A DNA stretch of 64,000 bases from Sphingomonas sp. Root710 (GCF_001429065.1 NZ_LMIB01000017.1:197646-261645); one strand, 5' to 3'; numbered from the stretch's first letter, positions 48,585-56,301 are shown. A program made the numbers and translations. The notes: generated by a model from the sequence alone, not told the origin.

Positions 48585-48645
48585 CGTCATCCCGGACCTG
48601 ATCCGGGATCCAGCTTCTTCTTCTTCTTCTTCTTTTCTTCTTCAG
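48585..48645. repeat. Half palindromic repeat with (TTC)n tract
   Basis: CGTCATCCCGGACCTGATCC then GGGATCCAGC and a run of TTC units (48614-48642). The right arm of the usual palindrome is missing. The rest of 48498-48686 shows no gene. Confidence 0.65.
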
Positions 48646-48686
48646 CTACCCCCGCGCATCCCGACGAGGAGCCCGGCTAACCCGCA

Positions 48687-49046
48687 TCAACGAACCTGCA
48701 CGTCGAACGCGAACCACGCCCCCGCGCTATGGTCATAGATCTGCACCTGCCGCTCGCTGACCTGCACCGAATAATGCCCGTCCGAGACCCGGTCATAGCC
48801 GCTCGCCCGCATCCCATCGACGATCAGCGACACATAGGCCTTGTCCTTGGCATCATAGATTTCGGGGAGCGTCCCGCCGAACTTCGCCGACCGGTCGCCG
48901 TCAAACCCCTGCAGATGCTCTCCCCGCGCCTCCGCCGCGATCCGCCGGTGCTGCCCGGCGGCATGGTCATAGAGCCCCGCCACCGTCTTGCCGGTGATGA
49001 AGGCATAGGCGGCCGCTGCGGCCATGGCGCGTGTATGGGGTAGCAT
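48687..49046 (-). CDS. Small hypothetical protein (has a decayed duplicate nearby)
   Basis: 119 aa from ATG 49046; ATG 49025 is an alternative. Residues about 8-45 are Ala-rich and helical (MAAAAAYAFITGKTVAGLYD, HAAGQHRRIAAEARGEHLQG), the rest beta-like (VSLIVDGMRASGYDRVSDGH, YSVQVSERQVQIYDHSAGAW). No domain is recognised. A second, frameshifted and truncated copy lies at about 50255-50472, which supports this as a real, once-duplicated gene. Confidence 0.65.
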   Translation of the reverse strand: MLPHTRAMAAAAAYAFITGKTVAGLYDHAAGQHRRIAAEARGEHLQGFDGDRSAKFGGTLPEIYDAKDKAYVSLIVDGMRASGYDRVSDGHYSVQVSERQVQIYDHSAGAWFAFDVQVR

Positions 49047-49323
49047 CGCGCGAGGTGGCATTGATGGGGGCGGGAAAGCAAGCCTGTTGCGGGGTATTCG
49101 TTGCCGAGGCGCATCGCATATCGGCGTTCGATGCACTGGCCGAAACGACGCCGGCTTCGGGGCCGTCAGGAAACGGCCGGCTTTCCACGCCGACAGAAAG
49201 GCGAACGGCCAACATCCGCTTGCAGGCGCGCCCCGGCCCGAAGGGCTTTTGCAGAAACGAGACCTTGTCGGATGCGGAACAACAACCGCTGTCCGGCGTC
49301 TTTCGCGGGATCGGAGATTGGAT
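49047..49323. other. Intergenic region, no gene seen
   Basis: 277 bases between divergent small genes. Open frames here on the plus strand lack plausible starts and composition. The only clear signal is GGAG seven bases before the ATG at 49324. Confidence 0.5.
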
Positions 49324-49554
49324 ATGCTCAGTACGGCACTAGGCGCTCTCATCGGAAGCGCGATCGACGGCGCGGATGGCGACGATCCGACGGCGGACGG
49401 GGCAATCATCGGCGCGGCCACGGCGACGGTCGCGCGCGTCCTTGTGCCGATGGCGTTCACCTACTTCGTCGGTTGGGCGGTGCTGAAAGGCGTTTCTTCC
49501 GCCAAGGACGCCCTTTTGGGTACGGAGTCAGGCGAACGCGCCAACAGCCGCTAA
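49324..49554 (+). CDS. Small hydrophobic hypothetical protein
   Basis: 76 aa from ATG 49324, with GGAG upstream. Two hydrophobic stretches (LSTALGALIGSAIDGADG and VARVLVPMAFTYFVGWAVL) separated by an acidic GDDPTADGA; a charged C-terminus. Looks like a small membrane protein with a glycine-zipper-like start. No family recognised. Lies among short orphan genes in a compositionally mixed region. Confidence 0.55.
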   Translation: MLSTALGALIGSAIDGADGDDPTADGAIIGAATATVARVLVPMAFTYFVGWAVLKGVSSAKDALLGTESGERANSR

Positions 49555-49714
49555 ACGCGCAAGGGCCGGGCGCAATCCTCCGGACAACCGAGGATCGGAT
49601 CGGGAATTGGCGGTCCAGCATGTGGAGGCTCTGGCCAGCCGCTGCACCTGTCGAACGCCGGCAGGAACCGGACCGCTGCTCCCCTGGTTATGGGCGGATA
49701 ACGAAGGAACGCTC

Positions 49715-50107
49715 ATGGCCCAGCCCGATATCCCGACACAGCTTCTGATCCAGTCGAACGCCGCCGATCAGATGACCGTAAAGAGCCGCGACGGCGAAAA
49801 AATCGGCTATGTCTTCAGCTTCATGATCAACAAGCGCAGCGGCCAGGCGCTGTATGCGGTGCTCACCATTGGCGGCTTTCTCGGCATCGGAAAGGCCTAT
49901 TACCCGCTGCCTTTCCAATTGCTGGCCTACGACCCCGCGAACGATGGTTATCAGGTGACGATCGACCGTCGCCTCCTCGAAGGCGGTCCAAGCTGGGCCA
50001 ACAATCCACCCTTGTTCGATCAGAGCTACGCCGATCGCGTTGCGAGCTATTATGGCGTGGCCAGCGAGAGCCTCGCGCTCGATACGACGGGGACGGACGC
50101 CCTTTAG
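49715..50107 (+). CDS. PRC-barrel domain-containing protein
   Basis: 130 aa from ATG 49715 (MAQPDIPTQLLIQSNAADQM), with AAGGA upstream. PRC-barrel-like segment VKSRDGEKIGYVFSFMINKR, SGQALYAVLTIGGFLGIGKA and YYPLPFQLLAYDP, followed by a DRRLLEGGPSW tail typical of the alphaproteobacterial PRC-barrel group. Cytoplasmic; often stress-related or regulatory. Function unknown. Confidence 0.8.
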   Translation: MAQPDIPTQLLIQSNAADQMTVKSRDGEKIGYVFSFMINKRSGQALYAVLTIGGFLGIGKAYYPLPFQLLAYDPANDGYQVTIDRRLLEGGPSWANNPPLFDQSYADRVASYYGVASESLALDTTGTDAL

Positions 50108-50254
50108 CAGGATCAGAGCGGCCGCCCGGTCTTCGCGGCTTGGGGACGGCTTTTACGCATAATTCGTGCAAATATCCGGCATCAGGACGGATATCTGCCG
50201 ATCCCGAACGAGAGCGCCGTGGTGCAGCGCAGATGTCGGCCGTCCCCGCTTGGC

Positions 50255-50472
50255 GGCGGATCGGCCTTGTCCTTCGCGTCATGGATTTCGGGCAGCGTCC
50301 CGCCGAACGTCGCCCAACGGCCGCCATCATCAGCCCTTCAGATGCGCCCCCCGCGCCTCCGCCGCGATCCGCCGATGCTGCCCGGCGGCATGATCGGAAA
50401 GCCCCGCCACCGTCTTGCCGGTGATGAAGGCATAGGCGGCCGCGCGGCCATGGCGCGCATGGGGGGCGTCGT
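50255..50472 (-). pseudogene. Decayed duplicate of the small gene at 48687-49046
   Basis: Bases 50255-50472 align along their length with 48830-49040: ATTTCGGGCAGCGTCCCGCC, CTCCGCCGCGATCCGCCG and GCCACCGTCTTGCCGGTGAT are near-identical. Relative to the intact gene there is one extra base in the middle, one missing base in the GGCCGC stretch near the start, and a TGA just after the codons for AHLKG. The 3' third of the gene is absent. On the minus strand it runs into unrelated DNA, so it is a truncated, frameshifted copy. Confidence 0.8.
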
Positions 50473-50476
50473 CGGC

Positions 50477-50716
50477 TCAGCTGCGCGCGAATTGCCCCGG
50501 CTGGGCGCCAAAATGCTCCCGGGCAAAGGCCCGCGCGGCATTCATGCTATGGAACACTTCGTCCTGAAGAACGAGCTCGACGAGCGGATAATTTTGCGAA
50601 TTATACCGGGTCTTCCGCACGGTCAGCCGAAACTCGCCCGGCCCGCTGCTCGTGATCAGGAACGGCTTTACCGGCACGCGCGACATATCGGCCGGTCTGG
50701 AGCTTCTTGTGGTCAT
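50477..50716 (-). CDS. Small hypothetical protein
   Basis: 79 aa from ATG 50716, with AAGGA eight bases upstream. Composition fits a folded alpha/beta protein: PVKPFLITSSGPGEFRLTVR, YPLVELVLQDEVFHSMNAAR and AFAREHFGAQPG. No recognised domain. It stands at the edge of the A+T-rich block that follows, five bases from the pseudogene. Confidence 0.55.
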   Translation of the reverse strand: MTTRSSRPADMSRVPVKPFLITSSGPGEFRLTVRKTRYNSQNYPLVELVLQDEVFHSMNAARAFAREHFGAQPGQFARS

Positions 50717-51119
50717 CTAAAAATCCTTATCCCATGTTCTGCGGGCATCGCCGCGGTGGTGCATCCCGCTCGATCAAGCTTCATGGGCAAGGGAGAAGGT
50801 GGAGTGCGTATCGGGGGAATCCGATATCCGGCTGCACTGTAGCGCACCCGGCGCCATTATTGAAGCGCTGGGAACGAGTTGGCTAGAAAGACGTCCGGAT
50901 TTTCGCCGGCTGTGGACTGGCAGGTCCCAGGCGCTGACACCAGCAAAGCGGACGTTGACCGCCGACCCGTTCGGTATAAGCGAGATGCTCTGTGAATCGC
51001 CAAAGTTGGGCTGGTTACAGAAGGGCAGCTCTTGCCAGGGCCGACATCATACGAAGAGCTGACCTAAGCGCGAGACAGCCTCTCAGTGGACACGTTAATT
51101 TATGGCATTAAGGTAGCGA
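50717..51119. other. 400-base non-coding stretch at the island edge
   Basis: No gene is supported. One plus-strand frame (50799-51062) has no ribosome site and no recognisable features. Base composition is closer to that of the operon to the right than to the chromosomal genes on the left. No direct repeats, tRNA fragment or insertion-sequence end is seen. Confidence 0.5.
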
Positions 51120-52190
51120 TCAGTCATCCGTGAACGGTTCGTCTCCGTCTATCACGACGTTATTCGCTCCAAAGAATGCCTGCTGATGCAGGTGAATATT
51201 GATCCGAGCGGCCGCTGCGGTAGCAGGACTCCTTATAGCGCCCGGCTCTCCACTGGCAGTCCAACTAATGGTGTAAGTTCCCCAAATATTTAGGTTGGCT
51301 GGCCATTCAGAGTCGTCAATGACCCGCTGGGCGATGTCGGTATAGTCCTCGTTGTCTTCTAGATCTTTATCACGCCTGAAGGTGATCCATTGATTCGAGG
51401 TCGGAAGATCAATCCTAGGCACATTGCGCATAGGAATCTGTTCAGTTGAAGGTGGCCGAGTGCTTCCCCAATCTCCATAGATGAGAGAAGCGGCATTGTG
51501 GCGCCTAACTAGGTTATTGTATAGGTGGCGCTCTTCGACCGAAATTACCCCGCGATTATTTATGTTCACGAATGACGAGGGGAAGCTGCTGCCGGAGATT
51601 ACAAGTTCCGTTTCCGGATGCTCGCGGGACACCCGTTCAACAATAGCCGACGCCCACATCTCGTGACGAATAAGGTCGCGCGACCAACCGGTATCAATGA
51701 AAAAGGAGACGTCGGCGAACCGAGCTAATACCTGATCGACTAAGGAAATCGGATCGCGAACGGCGTCATGTTCAATACGCACCACTACGCCCCGGTCCAA
51801 ATTGTCGATATGGGCGGCTTGAACATCAAGCTGGGGCGCTTCGCCACCTTGAATCCGAAGGACGGGTATAGCCTCGGCAATGTCGCTTACCGCATCGTAG
51901 TAGTTGGCGAAGCCGTTTCGACTGAGAAACAGATCGTCAAACTCGGCACAAGCTGGACGATCGCCTCCAGCGTTCCGTTTGGTAGCATCCAAATCGAGAG
52001 CAAATCGCCGGTTGCCGATTGCCTCTGCAATCTTCTCCCAAGTTCGAACAAGATGCTTGGCGTTCGGCCAAGGACGCGCAACAATAACTGGAAAGATGCG
52101 ATCCTTGGTAGCAGCGGGTAGCTGACCCAAAGCCTTAATTTCGGCAACCCTAGCGTGTAACGTCGGGCAGTAAGGATAATTTTCCAGCAT
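51120..52190 (-). CDS. Beta family protein (Beta_protein domain)
   Basis: 356 aa from ATG 52190, nine bases after the ImmA/IrrE stop, with GAGGG before it. The N-terminus (NYPYCPTLHARVAEIKALGQ, then RIFPVIVARPWPNAKH) has the pattern of the Beta protein family: a tract near Tyr-x-Pro-x-Leu, a run of Ala-Leu helices, then P-x-I/V. Later blocks include PVLRIQGGEA, VVVRIEHDAV, VSFFIDTG and LVISGSSFP, as in a TIM-barrel-like series of strands. The family is named after a T4 protein and is found in phage and accessory loci; activity unknown. Third gene of an operon with two upstream genes; codon use differs from neighbours. Confidence 0.75.
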   Translation of the reverse strand: MLENYPYCPTLHARVAEIKALGQLPAATKDRIFPVIVARPWPNAKHLVRTWEKIAEAIGNRRFALDLDATKRNAGGDRPACAEFDDLFLSRNGFANYYDAVSDIAEAIPVLRIQGGEAPQLDVQAAHIDNLDRGVVVRIEHDAVRDPISLVDQVLARFADVSFFIDTGWSRDLIRHEMWASAIVERVSREHPETELVISGSSFPSSFVNINNRGVISVEERHLYNNLVRRHNAASLIYGDWGSTRPPSTEQIPMRNVPRIDLPTSNQWITFRRDKDLEDNEDYTDIAQRVIDDSEWPANLNIWGTYTISWTASGEPGAIRSPATAAAARINIHLHQQAFFGANNVVIDGDEPFTDD

Positions 52191-52199
52191 CTATGCCCT

Positions 52200-52700
52200 C
52201 TAGGCAACTCCCAAGCGCACTTTCATAGCAGGAACTGATACACGGAATATAGAAGCCAACTGTTCAATGGCTTCTTCCGTCCGGCTCCCGCCTAGGCGGT
52301 CTAATTCCCGGCTCACCGCATGGGCTGGCATAACGATATCCGCTGCCAACCGGTTGGCCTCCGTTTCCTTGCGAGAAGTGAGGTTCGACCGGTACATGAT
52401 GCTATCGACCACGCCCGATCCAATGTCGTCACGATGCAGCAGATAGTGGGCGATCTCGTGTGCTACGGTGAAGCGCTGCCGTTCCGGCATCTCATACTTA
52501 TTGACCCGAATTTCGAACCCAGCTGCGGCGTCGCTCGAAGGCTGGATCAACCCGGATATTTTCGGCGGGAGCGGCGCACGAACTACCTTCAGGCCAAGTT
52601 CGGTGGCTAGCTGACCGACCTTAACCGGAAAAATGGCCGTGAAGCGAGCAACGATCTCAGCTTCATTCGCTCGAACCCTATCGGCAAACGCCAGCGTCAT
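52200..52700 (-). CDS. ImmA/IrrE family metallo-endopeptidase
   Basis: 166 aa from ATG 52700, overlapping the membrane-protein stop by three bases (ATGA). Zinc motif HEIAHYLLH at residues 81-89 (HExxH, His81, Glu82, His85), with the downstream Glu in KETEANRLAADIVMP, as in ImmA and IrrE. N-terminal helix bundle resembles a short regulatory lid (AIFPVKVGQLATELGLKVV). No helix-turn-helix is fused. Relatives cleave phage-type repressors after DNA damage (ImmA) or DdrO (IrrE). The substrate here is unknown. A LexA box precedes the operon. Confidence 0.88.
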   Translation of the reverse strand: MTLAFADRVRANEAEIVARFTAIFPVKVGQLATELGLKVVRAPLPPKISGLIQPSSDAAAGFEIRVNKYEMPERQRFTVAHEIAHYLLHRDDIGSGVVDSIMYRSNLTSRKETEANRLAADIVMPAHAVSRELDRLGGSRTEEAIEQLASIFRVSVPAMKVRLGVA

Positions 52701-53194
52701 TTTTCTTGATCGCCCTCCGCATGATCTTCGCCCTCGGGCTGATCCTTGTCGTCTGCCTCAGAGTCGATTGGATCGACACCCATGAACGAGAAATAGGTCG
52801 TCTCTTCCACCACCCGCTTCTCAATAATTTCCATTATTTCGTCAGCTTTGGCGTCAGCGGCCGTCGTCATCCGCTCGTTGAGCATCTCCATCAGTCGACC
52901 GTCACCTTCAAAACCGGTAGTCAGAAAGTCTTCCGTCTTGGAATGGACCTTTTGCTCGATTGTCGTCCAGCCGACAAAGCCGAACACGGCTAGAAAGATA
53001 GCGAGCACTGTCATCAACAGTGAAACGGCGGTCAGCATGATCGATATAAAATCGGCATAAGAAAGCGTGTAGCTGCTGGTGCCGAAATGGCGGGTTAATC
53101 CGCCACCAACCACGCCGGAAAGGAGGCAAAGCAGAACTACACCGGCAACCTTCAGGAGGCCAGTCAGCCAAGCCCTGCCTTGGTTATTCGACAT
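52697..53194 (-). CDS. Two-TM membrane protein with acidic cytosolic tail, unknown
   Basis: 165 aa from ATG 53194, with AGGAG seven bases upstream. TM1 about 9-32 (LKVAGVVLLCLLSGVVGGG), TM2 about 49-75 (ISIMLTAVSLLMTVLAIFLA). After TM2, WTTIEQKVHSKTEDFLTTGF and a long helical stretch (MLNERMTTAADAKADEIMEI) lead to a highly acidic end (SEADDKDQPEGEDHAEGDQ). First gene of the operon; its stop overlaps the peptidase start. It could anchor or sense for the peptidase; no family is recognised. Confidence 0.72.
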   Translation of the reverse strand: MSNNQGRAWLTGLLKVAGVVLLCLLSGVVGGGLTRHFGTSSYTLSYADFISIMLTAVSLLMTVLAIFLAVFGFVGWTTIEQKVHSKTEDFLTTGFEGDGRLMEMLNERMTTAADAKADEIMEIIEKRVVEETTYFSFMGVDPIDSEADDKDQPEGEDHAEGDQEK

Positions 53195-53210
53195 CGATGG
53201 CTCCTGGATG

Positions 53211-53225
53211 GAACATTATAAGAAC
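53211..53225 (-). promoter_or_regulatory. LexA (SOS) box upstream of the membrane protein/ImmA/Beta operon
   Basis: On the minus strand GTTC-TTATAAT-GTTC, a perfect GTTC-N7-GTTC alphaproteobacterial LexA site, 16 bases before the ATG at 53194. It overlaps a TATAAT. Upstream is TTGACC (minus, 53251-53246) 17 bases from a TATGTT, a plausible promoter. The location over the start region suits LexA repression. Confidence 0.75.
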
Positions 53226-53251
53226 ATATAATAGAGCGACGAACAGGTCAA
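53223..53251 (-). promoter_or_regulatory. Candidate promoter of the membrane protein/ImmA/Beta operon
   Basis: Minus strand: TTGACC (53251-53246), 17 bases, TATGTT (53228-53223). It partly overlaps the LexA box. An inverted repeat ATTATA-AGAACA-TATAAT (53215-53232) covers the same spot. Confidence 0.5.
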
Positions 53252-53454
53252 CTCATGGTCCTGCATCTCTATTGATCGCCTCCCGCGCCTGCGATCGATA
53301 TGTCGAATGGCGAGATCGACAAAGCCTATTTTGCCGCCGCTGGCGCCTAATCACCACCCACGGACCACCATCGGGTTTCGGTAAACCACTATTAAGGTCA
53401 CAACGGGCGTATAAGTGCGCTTCGCGGCCATAAAGCGATATATCACACAAAAAT

Positions 53455-53469
53455 GTTCTTTTTTTGTTC
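53455..53469 (+). promoter_or_regulatory. LexA (SOS) box upstream of the 96-aa/HGGXG gene pair
   Basis: GTTC-TTTTTTT-GTTC, a perfect GTTC-N7-GTTC match, 51 bases before the ATG at 53521. A possible -35 TTGCCT (53470-53475) with a -10 TAGACA region 17 bases on puts the box directly against the promoter. The second such box in this 326-base gap. The remaining part of 53195-53520 shows no gene. Confidence 0.7.
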
Positions 53470-53520
53470 TTGCCTTTTTCCGTCGTCAATGCTAGACACT
53501 TCGCCCGCGAAAGGCATCTG

Positions 53521-53811
53521 ATGAACAGTATGACCAAGCCCAAGGCGTCATCCCGCAAGGTCAATCGCGGGGGCGCGTCCGAACCGATGACCCAGATGAG
53601 CGAAATGCTCATGACGCAGGCGCTCACCCTCGACGGCATGTTCACCGAACTGGTCGACCATGCCGCCACCAACCTTCCGCAATATCCCCTGACCGGCGAG
53701 CGTTTCGCCCGGCTTGCGCTGCGGGCGCAGTCGAATTGCAGCGCGTCGCTGGTGGCGATGGCCAAGGCGCAGAAGGCTTTGCGCCCGGCGCAGGACGACG
53801 CCGCCGAATGA
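53521..53811 (+). CDS. Conserved hypothetical protein, first of an SOS-box gene pair
   Basis: 96 aa from ATG 53521 (MNSMTKPKASSRKVNR); an internal ATG at 53530 is an alternative. Core helices MSEMLMTQALTLDGMFTELV and YPLTGERFARLALRAQSNCS match a family I recall from many proteobacteria as the upstream partner of HGGXG or KHG-motif proteins; function unknown. Its TGA overlaps the next ATG (ATGA). A LexA box lies 51 bases upstream. Confidence 0.72.
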   Translation: MNSMTKPKASSRKVNRGGASEPMTQMSEMLMTQALTLDGMFTELVDHAATNLPQYPLTGERFARLALRAQSNCSASLVAMAKAQKALRPAQDDAAE

Positions 53812-54353
53812 GCGGCGCGGCTGCGGCGGAAGGCCCAGCCGTCGAAACCCTACAATCCCTACAAATCCTCGATCCCAAACCCAAGGCACCCGAACCCCTC
53901 TCGCTCGCCGCCGCGCCGCGCTGTGGTGCGCGCACCCGCTCAGGCGCGCCGTGCCGGTCGCCCGCCGTTACGGGGAAGGCGCGGTGCCGGATGCATGGCG
54001 GCAGCGCGGGCAGCGGCGCGCCGCGTGGCAATCGCAATGCCTGGAAACATGGCTGGCATTCGGCGCGGGTGCGTGAGATCGCCGCCTATGTCCGCGCCAC
54101 CGGCCCCGCCGCCATGCGCCGCGCGCTGGCGGACGAGGCGGCGGAGCGGGCAGCGAAGGAGGCGGCCGAAAATAAAAAACATCGAAAATGCGACAACGAC
54201 CCCATGCAACGGCGCGGCCCGTCCGGCCCGGGCGGCGCGCCACCGCAGGAAAGTCCGGCCTACAGCCCCCGTTCATCTTGCCCCGCTACGGGAACCATCG
54301 CGGCCCCGCCGGAGTCTGGACCGCAGGTGAAACGAGGGCCTAAAACCGCGGAT
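53808..54353 (+). CDS. HGGXG-motif protein, open in frame into opgG
   Basis: 182 codons from ATG 53808 up to the opgG start, with no stop codon in between. Key motifs: CGARTRSGAPCRSPAVTGKA, RCRMHGGSAGSGAPRGNRNA and WKHGWHSARVREIAAYVRAT, the HGGXG/KHG signature with paired Cys that may bind metal. A C-terminal charged helix contains NDPMQRR, where relatives usually end. Beyond that (about codon 150) composition is Pro/Gly-rich and unlike the family. Either the stop was lost, giving a fusion to OpgG, or translation restarts at opgG. Function of the family is unknown. Confidence 0.65.
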
Positions 54354-55919
54354 ATGATCGACAGACGGCAAAGCATCGCGCTGCTCGGCGCGCTCCTCGC
54401 ATTCGGCGGCAACGCGCTCGCCGCCGCGCCGCGCAAGGCTGGCGGGGCGGGCGGCGCGGGCCAGCCGTTCAGCTGGGATTGGCTCCGCGCCCATGCCGCC
54501 ACCCTGGCGCGCGGCCCGGCGCGGCCGCTGCCGCAGCCTGATTCGCGCGCCCATGCGGTCGATTATGACGCCGCCAACCGCATCAGCTTCCGCTCCGATC
54601 GCGCGATCTTCCCTGACGACGGCTATGCGGTCCGTCTCTTCCCGCTCGGCCGCTATGCCGCCGCGCCCGTCGCGATCTCGGTCGTCGAAAATGGCCGCGC
54701 CCGCCTGATCGAGCATAGCGAGGATATGTTCGCGGTCGCGGCCGGTAATGGCCCTGCGCCCGCCATCGTCCCCGGCGTCTCGGGCTTCCGGGTGATGAAC
54801 AAGGGCGGGGTGGGGGACTGGCTCGCCTTCCAGGGCGCCTCCTATTTCCGCTCGGCGGGCGCGCTCCACCAATATGGCCTCTCGGCGCGCGGCCTCGCGA
54901 TCGATACCGGTATCGACGGGCGTGAGGAATTCCCCGTCTTCACCAGCTTCTGGCTGGAGCGCGGCGCGGAGAGCGGGGCGGGTCTCACCGTCTACGCCCT
55001 GCTCGAAGGGCCCAGCGTCACCGGCGCCTATCGCTTCGTCAACCGCGACCATAGCGGCGGCAAGGCGGGGCAGGGCGAGATCGTCCAGGACGTCTCGATG
55101 GCGCTCTATCTGCGCCGCGACGTCGAACGACTCGGCATCGCCCCGCTCACCAGCATGTTCTGGTATGACGAGGGCAACCCCGCGCAGCGGATCGACTGGC
55201 GGCCCGAAATCCACGATTCGGACGGCCTCCTCATTCACAACCGCGCGGGCGAGCGGATCTGGCGTCCGCTCGGCAATCCGCCGCGCGCCACCATCAACAG
55301 CTTTGCCGACAGCAAGGGAGCCAGCGCCTTCGGCCTGTTCCAGCGCGACCGCGCCTTCGATCATTATCAGGACGACGGCGTCTTCTACGAAAAGCGCCCC
55401 AGCCTCTGGGTCGAGCCCAGGGGCGATTGGGGCCCGGGCGCGGTGATGCTCTACGAGATACCGACCAGCCGCGAGACCGACGACAATATCGTCGCCTTCT
55501 GGACCCCGGCCCGCCCGGCCCGCGCGGGGAGCAGCTTCGCCTTCGACTATCGCCTGCGCTGGATCGCCGGCGAACCCGATGCGCCGAAGCTCGCCCGGGT
55601 GGTCGAGCGCTGGACGGGCACCGCGGGCCGCCCCGGCACCGATCCCATCCCCAATGCCCGCCGCCTGGTCGCCGATTTCGAGGGGCCCTCGCTCAAGGGC
55701 TATGATCGCGGCTCGGGCGTCACCGCGTCGGTCACGCTCGATCGCGGCAAGCTGCTCTCGGTCGATTGCTACCCGGTCGTCGGCCGGCCGAACCGCTGGC
55801 GCCTGATCGTCGACGCCACCCGCACCGACGCCCCCGCCAACCTCCGCGCCACCCTCGAACGCGGCGACGTGCCGCTGAGCGAAACGCTGATCCATCAATT
55901 TTATGGGGCAGGGGCGTGA
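54354..55919 (+). CDS. Periplasmic glucan biosynthesis protein OpgG/OpgD
   Basis: 521 aa from ATG 54354 (MIDRRQSIALLGALLAFGGN), with a twin-Arg-like signal (DRRQSIALLG) and cleavage after ALA. MdoG fold signatures: DYDAANRISFRSDRAIFPDD, VSGFRVMNKGGVGDWLAFQG, ASYFRSAGALHQYGLSARGL, FPVFTSFWLERG and LTSMFWYDEGNPAQ. Processes glucan chains from OpgH in the periplasm, important for osmoadaptation and envelope integrity. Tat-type signal resembles OpgD. The preceding HGGXG frame is continuous with it, so the start is chosen from the signal peptide. OpgH follows after a 380-base repeat-rich gap. Confidence 0.9.
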   Translation: MIDRRQSIALLGALLAFGGNALAAAPRKAGGAGGAGQPFSWDWLRAHAATLARGPARPLPQPDSRAHAVDYDAANRISFRSDRAIFPDDGYAVRLFPLGRYAAAPVAISVVENGRARLIEHSEDMFAVAAGNGPAPAIVPGVSGFRVMNKGGVGDWLAFQGASYFRSAGALHQYGLSARGLAIDTGIDGREEFPVFTSFWLERGAESGAGLTVYALLEGPSVTGAYRFVNRDHSGGKAGQGEIVQDVSMALYLRRDVERLGIAPLTSMFWYDEGNPAQRIDWRPEIHDSDGLLIHNRAGERIWRPLGNPPRATINSFADSKGASAFGLFQRDRAFDHYQDDGVFYEKRPSLWVEPRGDWGPGAVMLYEIPTSRETDDNIVAFWTPARPARAGSSFAFDYRLRWIAGEPDAPKLARVVERWTGTAGRPGTDPIPNARRLVADFEGPSLKGYDRGSGVTASVTLDRGKLLSVDCYPVVGRPNRWRLIVDATRTDAPANLRATLERGDVPLSETLIHQFYGAGA

Positions 55920-55948
55920 CCTCCTTCATGCGCCTAGCCCCACCACCC

Positions 55949-56190
55949 GCTCATCCTGAGGAGCCACTGAGCTCGTCGAAGTGGCGTCTCGAAGGGCGCA
56001 GCCGATCCTTCGAGACGGGTCTTCGCCAGGCTCAGCCCCTCCTCAGGATGCGCGGGGAGGAGAATATTCTGGCCTCGCCATATGCTTATTATGAGGCTGG
56101 GTTCCGACCAAGCAGCCAGCCGTTCCTCATTTCCGCTCATCCTGAGGAACCACTGAGCTTGTCGAAGTGGTGTCTCGAAGGGCTTGTGCA
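55949..56190. repeat. GCTCATCCTGAGG-type inverted repeats, two copies, between opgG and opgH
   Basis: First unit 55949-56055: arms GCTCATCCTGAGGAGCCACT and the mirrored AGCCCCTCCTCAGGATGCG, with GTCTCGAAGGGC and CCTTCGAGACGG inside. Second unit from 56135 repeats GCTCATCCTGAGGAACCACT and GTCGAAGTGGTGTCTCGAAG but lacks its right arm. The intervening DNA and the remainder of 55920-56301 show no gene. Confidence 0.8.
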
Positions 56191-56301
56191 GCGCACCAAC
56201 GCAGGCCATCTAGCCGGACGTTGGGGCAACTGGACGCAAAGCCGGGCAGATATGGGGAAAAATCTGTCATGAGCGACAGCCATCAACGCGAGTTGTGAAT
56301 T

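Noticed and set aside
50799..51062. 87-codon plus-strand frame in the low-GC gap
   Set aside because: No ribosome site, no motif and irregular composition; not enough for a gene call.
48687..53520. Complete prophage or integrative element
   Set aside because: No integrase, no att-like direct repeats and no structural genes are seen; only small orphans and the three-gene operon.
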